NCBI RefSeq assembly: GCF_020616555.1
Contig: NZ_CP085173.1
Coordinates: 5,038,001-5,102,000 of the forward strand
Reading direction: 5' to 3'
Source of the DNA: Streptomyces longhuiensis
GTDB taxonomy: Bacteria > Actinomycetota > Actinomycetes > Streptomycetales > Streptomycetaceae
DNA: 64,000 nt
Shown: positions 17,183 through 25,242 of the stretch, in pieces
Position numbering within the stretch: position 1 is the stretch's first letter
Layout of the letters: each line of letters opens with the position of its first letter
The notes under the pieces: generated by a model
Seen by the model: only the letters and a program-made list of their open reading frames with translations
Databases searched by the model: none
Told to the model about the DNA's origin: nothing
Position numbers and translations under genes: made by a program

Positions 17183-17805
17183 AGCTCCTTGAAGTGGTCG
17201 AAGGGCTCGCGGCAGTCGAGGCAGCGCCGCAGGGCCTTGCAGGCGGTGGAGGAGAAGCGGCTCAGCAGTTCGGTGTCCGTGGATCCGCAGTGCGGGCAGC
17301 GCAGTGGGGCGTCGCCTGCCTCGGGGGCGCCGAGGAGCGTGGCAGCGGCCGCGTCGGCAGCTGTGCGCGTGGACGGTGTGGTGCGGGTGGGGCCCAGGGC
17401 GACGGTCACGGGTCCCTGGGCCTCGCGGACGGCGCGGGGTGGAGCTATGCCGAACTCCCGGAGCTTGCGGCGGCCCTCGTCCGTGATGTCGTCCGTGGTC
17501 CAGGCCGGTGCGAGCACCCGCCGGACGGTGACGTCCGGTATTCCGTGCTCGTGCAGGACGCGCTCGATGTCCGTGGACATGGCCTCGACGGCCGGGCAGC
17601 CCGTGTAGGTGGGAGTCAGCTCCACCTCGACGCTGCCGGGGGTGAGGCAGTGGACGGCGCGGAGCACGCCCAGCTCTTCCAGGGAAAGCACGGGTAGTTC
17701 GGGGTCGGGCACGGAGCCGGCGAGGCGGCGCAGCTCAGCTTCGAGCGGCGTCTCCGGTCGGTCGGCGGTGTCCTGGGGGGAGGCCTCGGGGTCCTTGGTC
17801 ACCAT
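17179..17805 (-). CDS. paaD: Phenylacetyl-CoA epoxidase maturation subunit PaaD
   Basis: 208-residue protein needed for iron loading or maturation of the epoxidase. The N-terminal DUF59 domain (about 20-125) contains PDPELPVLSLEELG and TPTYTGCPAV; the C-terminus has a four-Cys metal site, CPHCG and CLDC. It starts at ATG 17805 (MVTKDPEAS), overlapping the paaC end by 7 bp; the much longer open frame upstream is a shadow of paaC. It sits fourth in the operon. Confidence 0.93.
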   Translation of the reverse strand: MVTKDPEASPQDTADRPETPLEAELRRLAGSVPDPELPVLSLEELGVLRAVHCLTPGSVEVELTPTYTGCPAVEAMSTDIERVLHEHGIPDVTVRRVLAPAWTTDDITDEGRRKLREFGIAPPRAVREAQGPVTVALGPTRTTPSTRTAADAAAATLLGAPEAGDAPLRCPHCGSTDTELLSRFSSTACKALRRCLDCREPFDHFKEL

Positions 17806-18545
17806 GACGCCCCCGGGTGGCTGCGGTGGAGGTGCTGCATCTCGGCGAGCATCCGCCCGAACGGTTCCGTGTGCAGGCCCTGGCGTCCGGCGCCGGCGCT
17901 CCAGGCCCCGGTCCGTGGTCCCTCCGGGACGGTCAGCGTCGCCCGCTCCAGGACGGCCGTGATCGAAGCGGTCCAACTGGCTTCCATCTGCGGCCAGTCG
18001 ATGTCGATGCCGTCGACGGGCTGGAACATCTCTCCGGTGTGACGCCAGAGTGCGTCGCAGGCCCGCTGCATCCGGTCGTGGCTTTCGGCGGTGCCGTCCC
18101 CGAGACGTACGGTCCACTGCTCGGCGTGGTCCTGGTGGTACGCGACCTCCTTGACCGCCTTGGCGGCGAGACCGGTGAGCGGTCCGTCGGTCGCGGCGAG
18201 ACTGCCGTACAGGAGGCTCTGGTACGTGGAGAAGTAGAGCTGGCGGGCGATGGTGTGGGCGAAGTCGCCGTTGGGCTGTTCGACCAACTGGACGTTGCGG
18301 AAGGCGCGCTCCTCGCGCAGGTAGGCCAGCTCGTCCTCGTCGCCGACGAGGGAGAGCAGGACCCGGGCCTGGCCGAGGAGGTCGAGCGCGATGTTGGCCA
18401 GGGCGACTTCTTCTTCGAGGACCGGGGCGTGTCCGGCCCACTCCCCCAGTCGGTGCGACAGCACGAGCGCGTCGTCACCCAGGGCGAGCGCCGCGGCAGC
18501 GGTGACGGCGCCGACGGAAGAGGCGGCGTTCAGGGACGTGGTCAC
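17799..18545 (-). CDS. paaC: Phenylacetyl-CoA epoxidase structural subunit PaaC
   Basis: 248-residue ferritin-like helical subunit that partners catalytic PaaA. Conserved segments include LGDDALVLSHRLGEW, EEEVALANIALDLLGQAR and KAVKEVAYHQDHAEQW. The family keeps some diiron-like residues but is regarded as structural. It lies between paaB and paaD with short overlaps, indicating one transcript. Confidence 0.94.
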   Translation of the reverse strand: MTTSLNAASSVGAVTAAAALALGDDALVLSHRLGEWAGHAPVLEEEVALANIALDLLGQARVLLSLVGDEDELAYLREERAFRNVQLVEQPNGDFAHTIARQLYFSTYQSLLYGSLAATDGPLTGLAAKAVKEVAYHQDHAEQWTVRLGDGTAESHDRMQRACDALWRHTGEMFQPVDGIDIDWPQMEASWTASITAVLERATLTVPEGPRTGAWSAGAGRQGLHTEPFGRMLAEMQHLHRSHPGASW

Positions 18546-18832
18546 AGGTGCTTCACCCCTTCCGGGATCTCGTAGAACGTGGGGTGCCGGTACGGCTTGT
18601 CGGCGGAGGGCTCGAAGAAGGGGTCCTTCTCGTCGGGCGAGGAGGCGGTGATCGAGGTGGACGGGACGACCCAGATCGAGACGCCTTCGCCGCGGCGGGT
18701 GTACAGATCGCGTGCGTTACGCAGGGCGAGCTCGGCGTCCGGGGCGTGCAGGCTTCCCGCATGGGTGTGCGACAGTCCGCGCCGGGAGCGTACGAAGACC
18801 TCCCACAGCGGCCAGTCCTTCGCGTCGCTCAT
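18542..18832 (-). CDS. paaB: Phenylacetyl-CoA epoxidase subunit PaaB
   Basis: 96-residue small subunit that bridges PaaAC heterodimers. It starts [20 protein letters not shown], the family signature, and ends GVKHL. The ATG at 18832 overlaps the paaA stop as ATGA. The longer open frame covering 18542-19390 is a shadow of paaA in another frame and was trimmed. Confidence 0.95.
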   Translation of the reverse strand: MSDAKDWPLWEVFVRSRRGLSHTHAGSLHAPDAELALRNARDLYTRRGEGVSIWVVPSTSITASSPDEKDPFFEPSADKPYRHPTFYEIPEGVKHL

Positions 18833-19893
18833 GCCGTCGCCTTCCCGTTCGCCCCGGAGTCTTGTGCTCCGGAGTGCTTCGCCTCGGAGTGTTTCGCCGC
18901 GTGGGCCGCGGCCGCTTCCCTGACCCAGGCGCCCTCGTCGTGCGCCCGCCTGCGCTGGGTGATCCGCTGTTCGTTGCACGGTCCGTTGCCCTTCAGGACC
19001 TCCCAGAACTCCGTCCAGTCGATGGCTCCGAAGTCGTGGTGCCCGCGCTCCTCGTTCCACACGAGGTCGGGGTCGGGGAGGGTGAGCCCGAGGGCCTCGG
19101 CCTGCGGGACGCAGATGTCGACGAAGCGCTGGCGCAGCTCGTCGTTCGAATGGCGCTTGATCTTCCATTCCATCGACTGCGCGGAGTGCGACGACTCGTC
19201 GTCCGGAGGGCCGAACATCATCAGGGACGGCCACCACCAGCGGTCGACGGCGTCCTGCGCCATCGCGTGCTGGGCCTCGGTGCCGCGGCTCAGGGCGAGG
19301 AGCAGCTCGTAGCCCTGGCGCTGATGGAAGGACTCCTCCTTGCAGATCCGCACCATGGCGCGCGCGTACGGCCCGTAGGAGCAGCGGCACAGGGGGACCT
19401 GGTTCGTGATCGCCGCGCCGTCCACGAGCCAGCCGATGGCGCCGACGTCCGCCCAGGTCAGCGTCGGGTAGTTGAAGATCGACGAGTACTTCTGACGGCC
19501 GCTGTGCAGCTTGTCGAGGAGCTCGTCGCGGCCCGTGCCGAGCGTTTCGGCGGCGCTGTACAGATACAGGCCGTGGCCGGCCTCGTCCTGGACCTTGGCC
19601 ATCAGGATCGCCTTGCGCCGCAGCGACGGGGCGCGCGTGATCCAGTTGGCCTCCGGCTGCATGCCGATGATCTCGGAGTGGGCGTGCTGCGCGATCTGGC
19701 GCACCAGCGTCGCGCGATAGGCGTCCGGCATCCAGTCGCGGGGCTCGATGCGCTCCTCCGCCGCGACGGCGGTGTCGAACGCTGTCTGGTACGCGGCGGT
19801 GCTCGGCTCTTGGCCCGAGGCGGTGCCGGTGGCGTCGGACGTGGCGTGGGCCGCCTGTGTCCGCGCCGCTTGGTGCGCAGCTGCTGTCGCCAT
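18829..19893 (-). CDS. paaA: Phenylacetyl-CoA epoxidase catalytic subunit PaaA
   Basis: Diiron oxygenase that epoxidises the aromatic ring of phenylacetyl-CoA. 354 residues beginning [12 protein letters not shown], with an Ala/Thr-rich leader of about 45 residues before the conserved core ([13 protein letters not shown]). Iron-ligand helices show [16 protein letters not shown] and [17 protein letters not shown] ribosome site lies 7 nt before the ATG at 19893; the open frame continues upstream but is Arg/Pro-rich nonsense. First gene of the operon, with a PaaR-type operator 34-47 nt before its start. Confidence 0.95.
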   Translation of the reverse strand: MATAAAHQAARTQAAHATSDATGTASGQEPSTAAYQTAFDTAVAAEERIEPRDWMPDAYRATLVRQIAQHAHSEIIGMQPEANWITRAPSLRRKAILMAKVQDEAGHGLYLYSAAETLGTGRDELLDKLHSGRQKYSSIFNYPTLTWADVGAIGWLVDGAAITNQVPLCRCSYGPYARAMVRICKEESFHQRQGYELLLALSRGTEAQHAMAQDAVDRWWWPSLMMFGPPDDESSHSAQSMEWKIKRHSNDELRQRFVDICVPQAEALGLTLPDPDLVWNEERGHHDFGAIDWTEFWEVLKGNGPCNEQRITQRRRAHDEGAWVREAAAAHAAKHSEAKHSGAQDSGANGKATA

Positions 19894-19926
19894 CCCGGTC
19901 TCCCTCGACCTTGAGCGAATCTCCCG

Positions 19927-19940
19927 ACCGATCGTTCGGT
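19927..19940 (-). promoter_or_regulatory. PaaR-type operator at the paaA promoter
   Basis: On the minus strand the site reads ACCGAACGATCGGT, matching the core ACCG-NN-CG-NN-CGGT reported for PaaR. It lies just downstream of a likely promoter, so binding would block early transcription. It is identical to the site at 25127-25140. Confidence 0.75.
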
Positions 19941-19952
19941 TCGTTGGATTCA

Positions 19953-19982
19953 ATGGTGGGACGTGGCGCCGTAGGGTGTCAA
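19953..19982 (-). promoter_or_regulatory. Candidate paaA promoter
   Basis: On the minus strand, TTGACA (19982-19977), an 18-nt spacer and CACCAT (19958-19953). The predicted start falls near 19946, immediately before the operator. Confidence 0.5.
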
Positions 19983-19999
19983 CCCTGCGAGGTCCGGCC

Positions 20000-20008
20000 T
20001 GTGGATAA
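20000..20008 (-). promoter_or_regulatory. DnaA-box-like nonamer
   Basis: TTATCCACA on the minus strand, in the gap between paaA and the DUF5819 gene. It is one isolated box. Confidence 0.35.
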
Positions 20009-20144
20009 GTCCTATGCCTCTGTGCCTCGCGTGCGCGGCTGAGTACCGTGCCGGTGCGGTGGCGGGAGCGGGCCGCGGGGCGAGGAATCGGTTCGGCAAA
20101 AGCGCGGACCGGAGGCATCGGGAGACTCGGGGAAACGGGGCGGC

Positions 20145-21239
20145 ATGGACGCGTACGACGAGGGCTCGACCGCCCGGCGTTCCGACCCGGAGCCCCGGCC
20201 GGATCCTTTGCGGAGCCCGGCCCCGGACGAGGTGCCTGAGGCCGCCCGCGTACCTGAGGACGGCCAGGTGCCTGAGGCCGCCCGCGTGCCTGGGGACGGC
20301 CAGGTGCCTGAGGCCGCCCGCGTATCTGAGGACGGCCAGGTGCCTGAGCCGGATCTCCCGTCTCCGTCCCTCCCGCCCCCACCCCTCACGCCCTCATCCT
20401 CGCCCCCGTCCGCCACACGCCGCATAGGCCTGTCGGCCCTCTCCCTCCGCTACCAGATAGCCGCCGCCTGCGCGCTCGTCGTGGTCGCCCTCGTGGCGTG
20501 TGTGCACATCGCGATGGTGTTTCTGCACGTCGCTCCGTCCAACACCGTCTCCAAGCAGTACGGCCGGGCCGTCGACAACTGGATCTATCCGGAGTTCGAG
20601 CAGAACTGGAAACTGTTCGCGCCGAACCCGCTTCAGCAGAACATCGCGGTGCAGGCCCGCGCTGAGGTCCGTACGGCCGACGGCGGTACGCGTACGACCG
20701 GCTGGTACGACCTGTCCGCACGGGACGGCGCCGACATCGACGGGAATCTGCTGCCCAGCCACACGCAGCAGAACGAGTTGCGCCGGGCCTGGGACTTCTA
20801 CGTGTCCGCGCACGACAGTGAGAACCGCCCGAACGGTCTGCGTGGCCAGCTCTCCGAGCGCTACATCCGCCGCATCGTCGTCCTGCGGCTGTCCCACGAG
20901 GACGGGCTGACGGCCGACGGCAGGAAGGCCGCCGGAAAGCAGCCCACCATCGCCCGCGTCCAGGTCCGCTCGCGGACCACCAACGTGGCGCCGCCCCCGT
21001 GGAGCGACGAGAAAGTGGATTCCAAGCCCCTCTACCGGGAGGTTCCCTGGTGGACGGTGACGCTCGCGGACAGGGCACTCGACAGCGACAGCGGTAGTAA
21101 CAGCCAGAGCCAGAGCCAGAGCCAGGGCCAGAGCAAGAGCCAGAGCCAGGGACAAGACAAAGGCAAGAGCCAGAGTCAGGGCCAGAGCGGCAGCGGCACA
21201 CGCGCGCGTGCCGCCGCTGCCGGGACGGTTGACCGGTGA
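20145..21239 (+). CDS. DUF5819 family membrane protein
   Basis: 364 residues. The N-terminal disordered region (about 25-95) carries three 12-residue repeats ([12 protein letters not shown] type). One membrane helix (about 105-128) is followed by the DUF5819 core with [28 protein letters not shown] and YIRRIVVLR. The C-terminal tail is a Ser/Gln/Lys low-complexity stretch (about 320-350). It overlaps the downstream HTTM gene by GTGA, so the two are coupled and probably act together in the membrane. The function is unknown. The FAPNP motif is typical of proteins paired with HTTM enzymes in actinobacteria. Confidence 0.82.
   Translation: MDAYDEGSTARRSDPEPRPDPLRSPAPDEVPEAARVPEDGQVPEAARVPGDGQVPEAARVSEDGQVPEPDLPSPSLPPPPLTPSSSPPSATRRIGLSALSLRYQIAAACALVVVALVACVHIAMVFLHVAPSNTVSKQYGRAVDNWIYPEFEQNWKLFAPNPLQQNIAVQARAEVRTADGGTRTTGWYDLSARDGADIDGNLLPSHTQQNELRRAWDFYVSAHDSENRPNGLRGQLSERYIRRIVVLRLSHEDGLTADGRKAAGKQPTIARVQVRSRTTNVAPPPWSDEKVDSKPLYREVPWWTVTLADRALDSDSGSNSQSQSQSQGQSKSQSQGQDKGKSQSQGQSGSGTRARAAAAGTVDR
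20231..20348 (+). repeat. 36-bp in-frame tandem repeat in the DUF5819 gene
   Basis: Copies begin at 20231, 20267 and 20303, with a partial copy at 20339. The unit encodes [16 protein letters not shown] dodecapeptides. The period is a multiple of three, so copy number can change without a frameshift. Confidence 0.9.
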
Positions 21240-22426
21240 ACCGCATAGACCGCGTCACCGGGTCCGCCCTCGGGCCCTACCAGAGCGCAGTGATCCGAAT
21301 CGGCTTCTCCGCCACCTGGCTGCTGTTCCTGCTGCGCGAGTTCCCCAACCGTCACGAGCTGTACGGGCCCGACGGGCCGTGGAGCTGGGACATGGCGCAG
21401 CAGCTCATCGCCGGTAACGGCGCCTTCACCGCTCTGATGTGGTCGGACGGCCGCGTCTGGTTCGAGATCGTCTACGCCGCCGCGGTCGCGAGCAGCGCGC
21501 TTCTGATGCTGGGCTGGCGCACCCGGACCATGTCCGTCCTGTTCATGATCGGCGTGCTCTCGCTGCAGAACCGCAGCATCTTCATGGGCGACGGCGGCGA
21601 CAACGTCATCCACCTGATGTCGATCTATCTGGTGTTCACGCGGTGCGGGCAGGTCTGGTCGCTGGACGCGCGGCGGGCGGCACGCGCGCGTGAGCACGTT
21701 GCGCGTGAGGGCGACGTAGGGCCGCCCGACGTGGTGGGGCCGGTGCTGTGGTGGCTCGCGGGGCTCGGGCTCTCCGTGATCACGTTCATGGGGGTCGTGA
21801 GCGGGGGCTGGCTGGTCGTGTTCTGGGGGCTGTGGGCCGTGCAGGGCCTGTGGTGGGCGGTGAACCGGAGGGACCCGTACAGCGAGCCCCGGCAGCTGCT
21901 CGACGTGATCGCGAACCTCGCGCACAACGCCGCGCTTCTCGTGATCATGGCGGAGGCGTGTCTGATCTACGCGACCGCCGGCTGGTACAAGATCCAGGGC
22001 AGTCGCTGGCAGGACGGGACGGCGGTCTACTACCCGCTCCACCTGGACTACTTCTCACCCTGGCCGGCCCTCGGTGATCTGCTCGCCTCGCACGGGCTGA
22101 TGGTGATGCTCGTGTCGTACGGGACGGTCGTCGTCCAGGTCGCCTTCCCGTTCACGCTGTTCAACCGGCGCGTCAAGAACGTCCTGCTGGTCGCCATGAT
22201 GTGCGAGCACGCGGCGATCGCCGTGCTGCTCGGGCTGCCGTTCTTCTCGCTCGCGATGATCGCCGCCGACGCGGTGTTCCTGCCGACGCCGTTCCTGAGG
22301 CGGCTGGGTGGATGGGTGGCACGCGCGCGTGGAGGCGTGTTTTCCCGTACGGCCGGTGCCTCCACGGTGCCGGAGCCTCGCGCCGCGGAGAGCCCCGACC
22401 AGGCCCACGTAGGCTTCACGCCATGA
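21236..22426 (+). CDS. HTTM domain integral membrane protein
   Basis: 396 residues with several membrane helices and the HTTM (vitamin-K-dependent carboxylase-like) architecture: an N-terminal RIGFSATWLLFLLREFPNRH segment, GWRTRTMSVLFMIG, the FMGDGGDNVIHLMSIYLVF block, and YATAGWYKIQGSRWQDGTAV. The last two are shared with bacterial gamma-carboxylase homologues. Whether it carboxylates Glu residues is unknown; the catalytic Lys of the human enzyme cannot be placed by eye. It is translationally coupled to the DUF5819 gene and followed by a short repeat-bearing gap before the methyltransferase. Confidence 0.85.
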   Translation: MNRIDRVTGSALGPYQSAVIRIGFSATWLLFLLREFPNRHELYGPDGPWSWDMAQQLIAGNGAFTALMWSDGRVWFEIVYAAAVASSALLMLGWRTRTMSVLFMIGVLSLQNRSIFMGDGGDNVIHLMSIYLVFTRCGQVWSLDARRAARAREHVAREGDVGPPDVVGPVLWWLAGLGLSVITFMGVVSGGWLVVFWGLWAVQGLWWAVNRRDPYSEPRQLLDVIANLAHNAALLVIMAEACLIYATAGWYKIQGSRWQDGTAVYYPLHLDYFSPWPALGDLLASHGLMVMLVSYGTVVVQVAFPFTLFNRRVKNVLLVAMMCEHAAIAVLLGLPFFSLAMIAADAVFLPTPFLRRLGGWVARARGGVFSRTAGASTVPEPRAAESPDQAHVGFTP

Positions 22427-22530
22427 GCGGGGCGAACGGCGTGCACAGGCACACAGCGTGAACAGGCAAGCAAGCAGCATGAGCGGGCACACAGCATGAG
22501 CAGGGCGCACGGCATGAACGGGCGAGCGGC

Positions 22531-23307
22531 ATGAGCGGGGCGGATGGCGTCGACGAGTGGCGCGCCCGTGCCGAGACGTCCGTCCTCCTCGACGGGTTCC
22601 ACGCGCTCAAGCACGCCCTGCGTTTCGGTGCGCGCGTGCCCGTGGCCCTGGCGACCAGCCGTGCCGCCGCGCTCACCCTGGCCGAGGAGCTCGCCCCGGA
22701 CGTGCGGGACGCCCTTGACGGGCTTCTGGTGGAGGTGCCGGAGGAGACGCTGCGTGCCCTCGTGCCGCGTCTGCATCCCACGGGGGTGGCCGCGCTGGCG
22801 GTGCGGCCCGACCGCGCGGCGAACCTGGCCGCCGTGGCGCACCTGCCGAGGACCGCGCCCGTCGTCGTCCTCGACAACCCCCGCAACCTCGGCAACGCGG
22901 GCGCCGTCATCCGGCTCGCCGCGGGCTTCGGGGCGACGGGCGTGGTCATGACCGGCAGCCTCGACCCCTGGCATCCCACTGTCGTACGCGGTGGTGCGGG
23001 CCTGCACTTCGCGACGGCGGTCGAGCGCCTGGCGGTGGAGGAGCTGCCGCCGGGGCCCGTGTACGCGCTCGATCCGGAGGGCGAGGACATCCGGGGGACT
23101 GCGCTGCCGGACGACGCGCTGCTCGCCTTCGGCTCGGAGCGCAGCGGACTGTCGCGCGAACTGCGCGCCCGCGCCGACCACTTGGTGTCGCTGCCGATGA
23201 GGGCGCAGGTGTCCAGCTACAACCTGGCGACGAGCGTCGGCATGACGCTCTTCCACTGGAGCACCTGCGGCACGCCGGGCGGTCCCGCGGGCCGCCCGGC
23301 CGCCTGA
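22531..23307 (+). CDS. TrmH/SpoU-family RNA 2'-O-methyltransferase
   Basis: 258-residue SPOUT methyltransferase with an N-terminal substrate-binding domain and the three SpoU motifs: DNPRNLGNAGAVIRLA (motif 1), LLAFGSERSGLSRE (motif 2) and SLPMRAQVSSYNLATSVGM (motif 3). It is expected to methylate a ribose in tRNA or rRNA using SAM bound in the trefoil knot; the target cannot be told from motifs. The start at ATG 22531 is the last of several GCATGAGCGGG-like repeats in 22433-22535, so start choice is uncertain by a few codons. It converges on paaN. Confidence 0.9.
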   Translation: MSGADGVDEWRARAETSVLLDGFHALKHALRFGARVPVALATSRAAALTLAEELAPDVRDALDGLLVEVPEETLRALVPRLHPTGVAALAVRPDRAANLAAVAHLPRTAPVVVLDNPRNLGNAGAVIRLAAGFGATGVVMTGSLDPWHPTVVRGGAGLHFATAVERLAVEELPPGPVYALDPEGEDIRGTALPDDALLAFGSERSGLSRELRARADHLVSLPMRAQVSSYNLATSVGMTLFHWSTCGTPGGPAGRPAA

Positions 23308-23319
23308 GCTGACGCCGGT

Positions 23320-23338
23320 CGGAGGCCTCAGGCCTCCG
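23320..23338. terminator. Hairpin between convergent trmH-like gene and paaN
   Basis: 8-bp stem CGGAGGCC / GGCCTCCG with loop TCA, overlapping the last codons of paaN. Confidence 0.5.
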
Positions 23339-25034
23339 TGCGCACCTCCACCACCCGGAAGCGGTTCGACACGAACGCTCCGTCGCACAGCGCCGCGTTG
23401 GCCGCGGGGTTGCCGCCGGAGCCGTGGAAGTCCGAGAACGCAGCCGTCTGGTTCACGTACACCCCGCCAGTGAGGTTGACGGACAGCTGGGCGCACTCTT
23501 CGAGGCAGACCTCTTCGACGGCTTCGGCGACCTCGTCGGAGGTCGTGTACGCGCCGACCGTCATCGCGCCCTTGTCGCGCACCGTGCGCCGCAGCAGGTC
23601 CAGCGCGTCCGTCGTGGAGTCGACGGCGACGGCGAAGGAGACCGGGCCGAAGCACTCGCTGAGGTAGGCGGACTCGGAGTCGGCGCCGTCCCAGAACTTC
23701 CGCGCGCCGTCCTGCTTGACGATCGCCGGCGTACGGACGACGGCACCCGGGAACTCCGGGTTGCTGATCTCCCGTGAGGCGAGGGCGACTTCACCGAGGC
23801 CGGAAGCGGCCTCCAGGCGGGACTTCACGTCCGGGTTCACCAGGGCACCGAGCAGCGCGTTCGCCCGGGCGTCGTCGCCGAGGAGGCCGCCGACCGCGGC
23901 CGCGATGTCGGTGACCACCTCGTCGTACGTCTTGGGGCCCTCGTCCGTGCTGATGCCGTCGCGCGGGATGAGGAGGTTCTGCGGGGTGGTGCACATCTGG
24001 CCGCTGTACAGGGACAGGGAGAACGCGAGGTTCGCCAGCATTCCCTTGTAGCGGTCGGTCGAGTCGATGACGACCGTATTGACGCCGGCCTTCTCCGTGT
24101 AGACCTGCGCCTGCCGGGCGTGGGTCTCCAGCCAGTCGCCGAACGCCGTGGAGCCCGTGTAGTCGATGATCTTGATCTCGGGGCGCAGGGCGATCGTCTT
24201 GGCGATGCCTTCGCCGGGCTTCTCGGCGGCCAGTGCCACGAGATTCGGGTCGAAGCCGGCCTCGGCGAGGACCTCGCGGGCTACCTGGACAGTGAGGGCG
24301 AGGGGCAGCACCGCGCGCGGGTGGGGCTTCACCAGGACGGGGTTGCCCGTGGCGAGGGAGGCGAAGAGGCCCGGATATCCGTTCCACGTGGGGAACGTGT
24401 TGCAGCCGATGAGGAGCGCGATGCCGCGCCCGACCGGCGTGAACTGCTTGCCGAGGACGAGGGGCTCGCGCTTGCCCTGCGGCTTGGTCCACTCCGCCGC
24501 GTCCGGTGTGCGTACCTGCTCGACGTACGCGTACGCCACCGCTTCGAGTCCGCGGTCCTGCGCGTGCGGGCCGCCCGCCTGGAACGCCATCATGAAGGCC
24601 TGGCCGCTGGTGTGCATCACGGCGTGCGCGAACTCGTGCGTACGCGCGCTGATCCGGGCCAGGATCTCCAGACATACGGCGGCGCGTGCCTCGGCGCCCG
24701 CCTCGCGCCAGGCGCGCATGCCCGCACGCATCGCGGGGAGCAGGACATCGAGGTCGGGGTGCGGGTAGGTCACGCCCAACTCGACGCCGTACGGCGAGAT
24801 TTCGCCGCCCACCCAGTCGTCCGTGCCGGGCTGGCCGAGGTCGATGCGGGTGCCGGAGAGCGCGTCGAAGGCGGCCTTGCCCTCGGGCATGCTCAGGCTT
24901 CCGTGCTCTCCGTAGGCCTTGGGGTGCTCGGGGTGCGGCGACCAGTACGCGCGCGTGCGGATCGCTTCCAGCGCTTGGTCAAGGGTGGGCCGGTGCTTGG
25001 CGATCAGGTCGTGCGCGGTGACTTCGGCGGCCAT
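23328..25034 (-). CDS. paaN: Phenylacetic acid degradation protein PaaN (aldehyde dehydrogenase family)
   Basis: 568-residue aldehyde-dehydrogenase-fold protein of the PaaN type. It has an extended N-terminal segment (DLIAKHRPTLDQALEAIRTR), the ALDH nucleotide-binding and catalytic domains, the Cys motif SLYSGQMCTTPQN and a C-terminal FSDFHGSGGNPAANAALCDG. It lacks the C-terminal hydratase domain of Enterobacteria PaaZ, so ring opening would need a separate hydratase. Its role is probably oxidation of the semialdehyde formed after ring cleavage. It is divergent from paaH, sharing a PaaR-type site 93 nt before the start. Confidence 0.9.
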   Translation of the reverse strand: MAAEVTAHDLIAKHRPTLDQALEAIRTRAYWSPHPEHPKAYGEHGSLSMPEGKAAFDALSGTRIDLGQPGTDDWVGGEISPYGVELGVTYPHPDLDVLLPAMRAGMRAWREAGAEARAAVCLEILARISARTHEFAHAVMHTSGQAFMMAFQAGGPHAQDRGLEAVAYAYVEQVRTPDAAEWTKPQGKREPLVLGKQFTPVGRGIALLIGCNTFPTWNGYPGLFASLATGNPVLVKPHPRAVLPLALTVQVAREVLAEAGFDPNLVALAAEKPGEGIAKTIALRPEIKIIDYTGSTAFGDWLETHARQAQVYTEKAGVNTVVIDSTDRYKGMLANLAFSLSLYSGQMCTTPQNLLIPRDGISTDEGPKTYDEVVTDIAAAVGGLLGDDARANALLGALVNPDVKSRLEAASGLGEVALASREISNPEFPGAVVRTPAIVKQDGARKFWDGADSESAYLSECFGPVSFAVAVDSTTDALDLLRRTVRDKGAMTVGAYTTSDEVAEAVEEVCLEECAQLSVNLTGGVYVNQTAAFSDFHGSGGNPAANAALCDGAFVSNRFRVVEVRTEA

Positions 25035-25126
25035 GGCGGACCAACTCCTCGTCGAGACGGCTCTTCGTCGAGCCGGCGAGCTGGGCAGGAACAGCTGGGC
25101 AGGAACAGGCAGACACGGTTAGAGTA

Positions 25127-25140
25127 ACCGAACGATCGGT
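25127..25140. promoter_or_regulatory. PaaR-type operator between paaN and paaH
   Basis: ACCGAACGATCGGT, identical to the site at paaA. On the minus strand it sits in the 16-nt spacer between TTGTCC and TACTCT, a plausible paaN promoter, so a bound repressor would block RNA polymerase. It is 103 nt from the paaH start. Confidence 0.78.
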
Positions 25141-25242
25141 CGGGACAAGGGGGTCCGTCGAACCTGTGGAAAACTTCGCGCCCGCCGCTGCGCCCCGACC
25201 CCCGGGCCTGTGGCCGTCGTTCCGTGCGGGAGGATCGCGACC

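Noticed and set aside
22433..22535. ATG-rich repeats before the methyltransferase as a peptide gene
   Set aside because: Several overlapping GCATGAGCGGG-like units give no stable frame and no ribosome site of their own.
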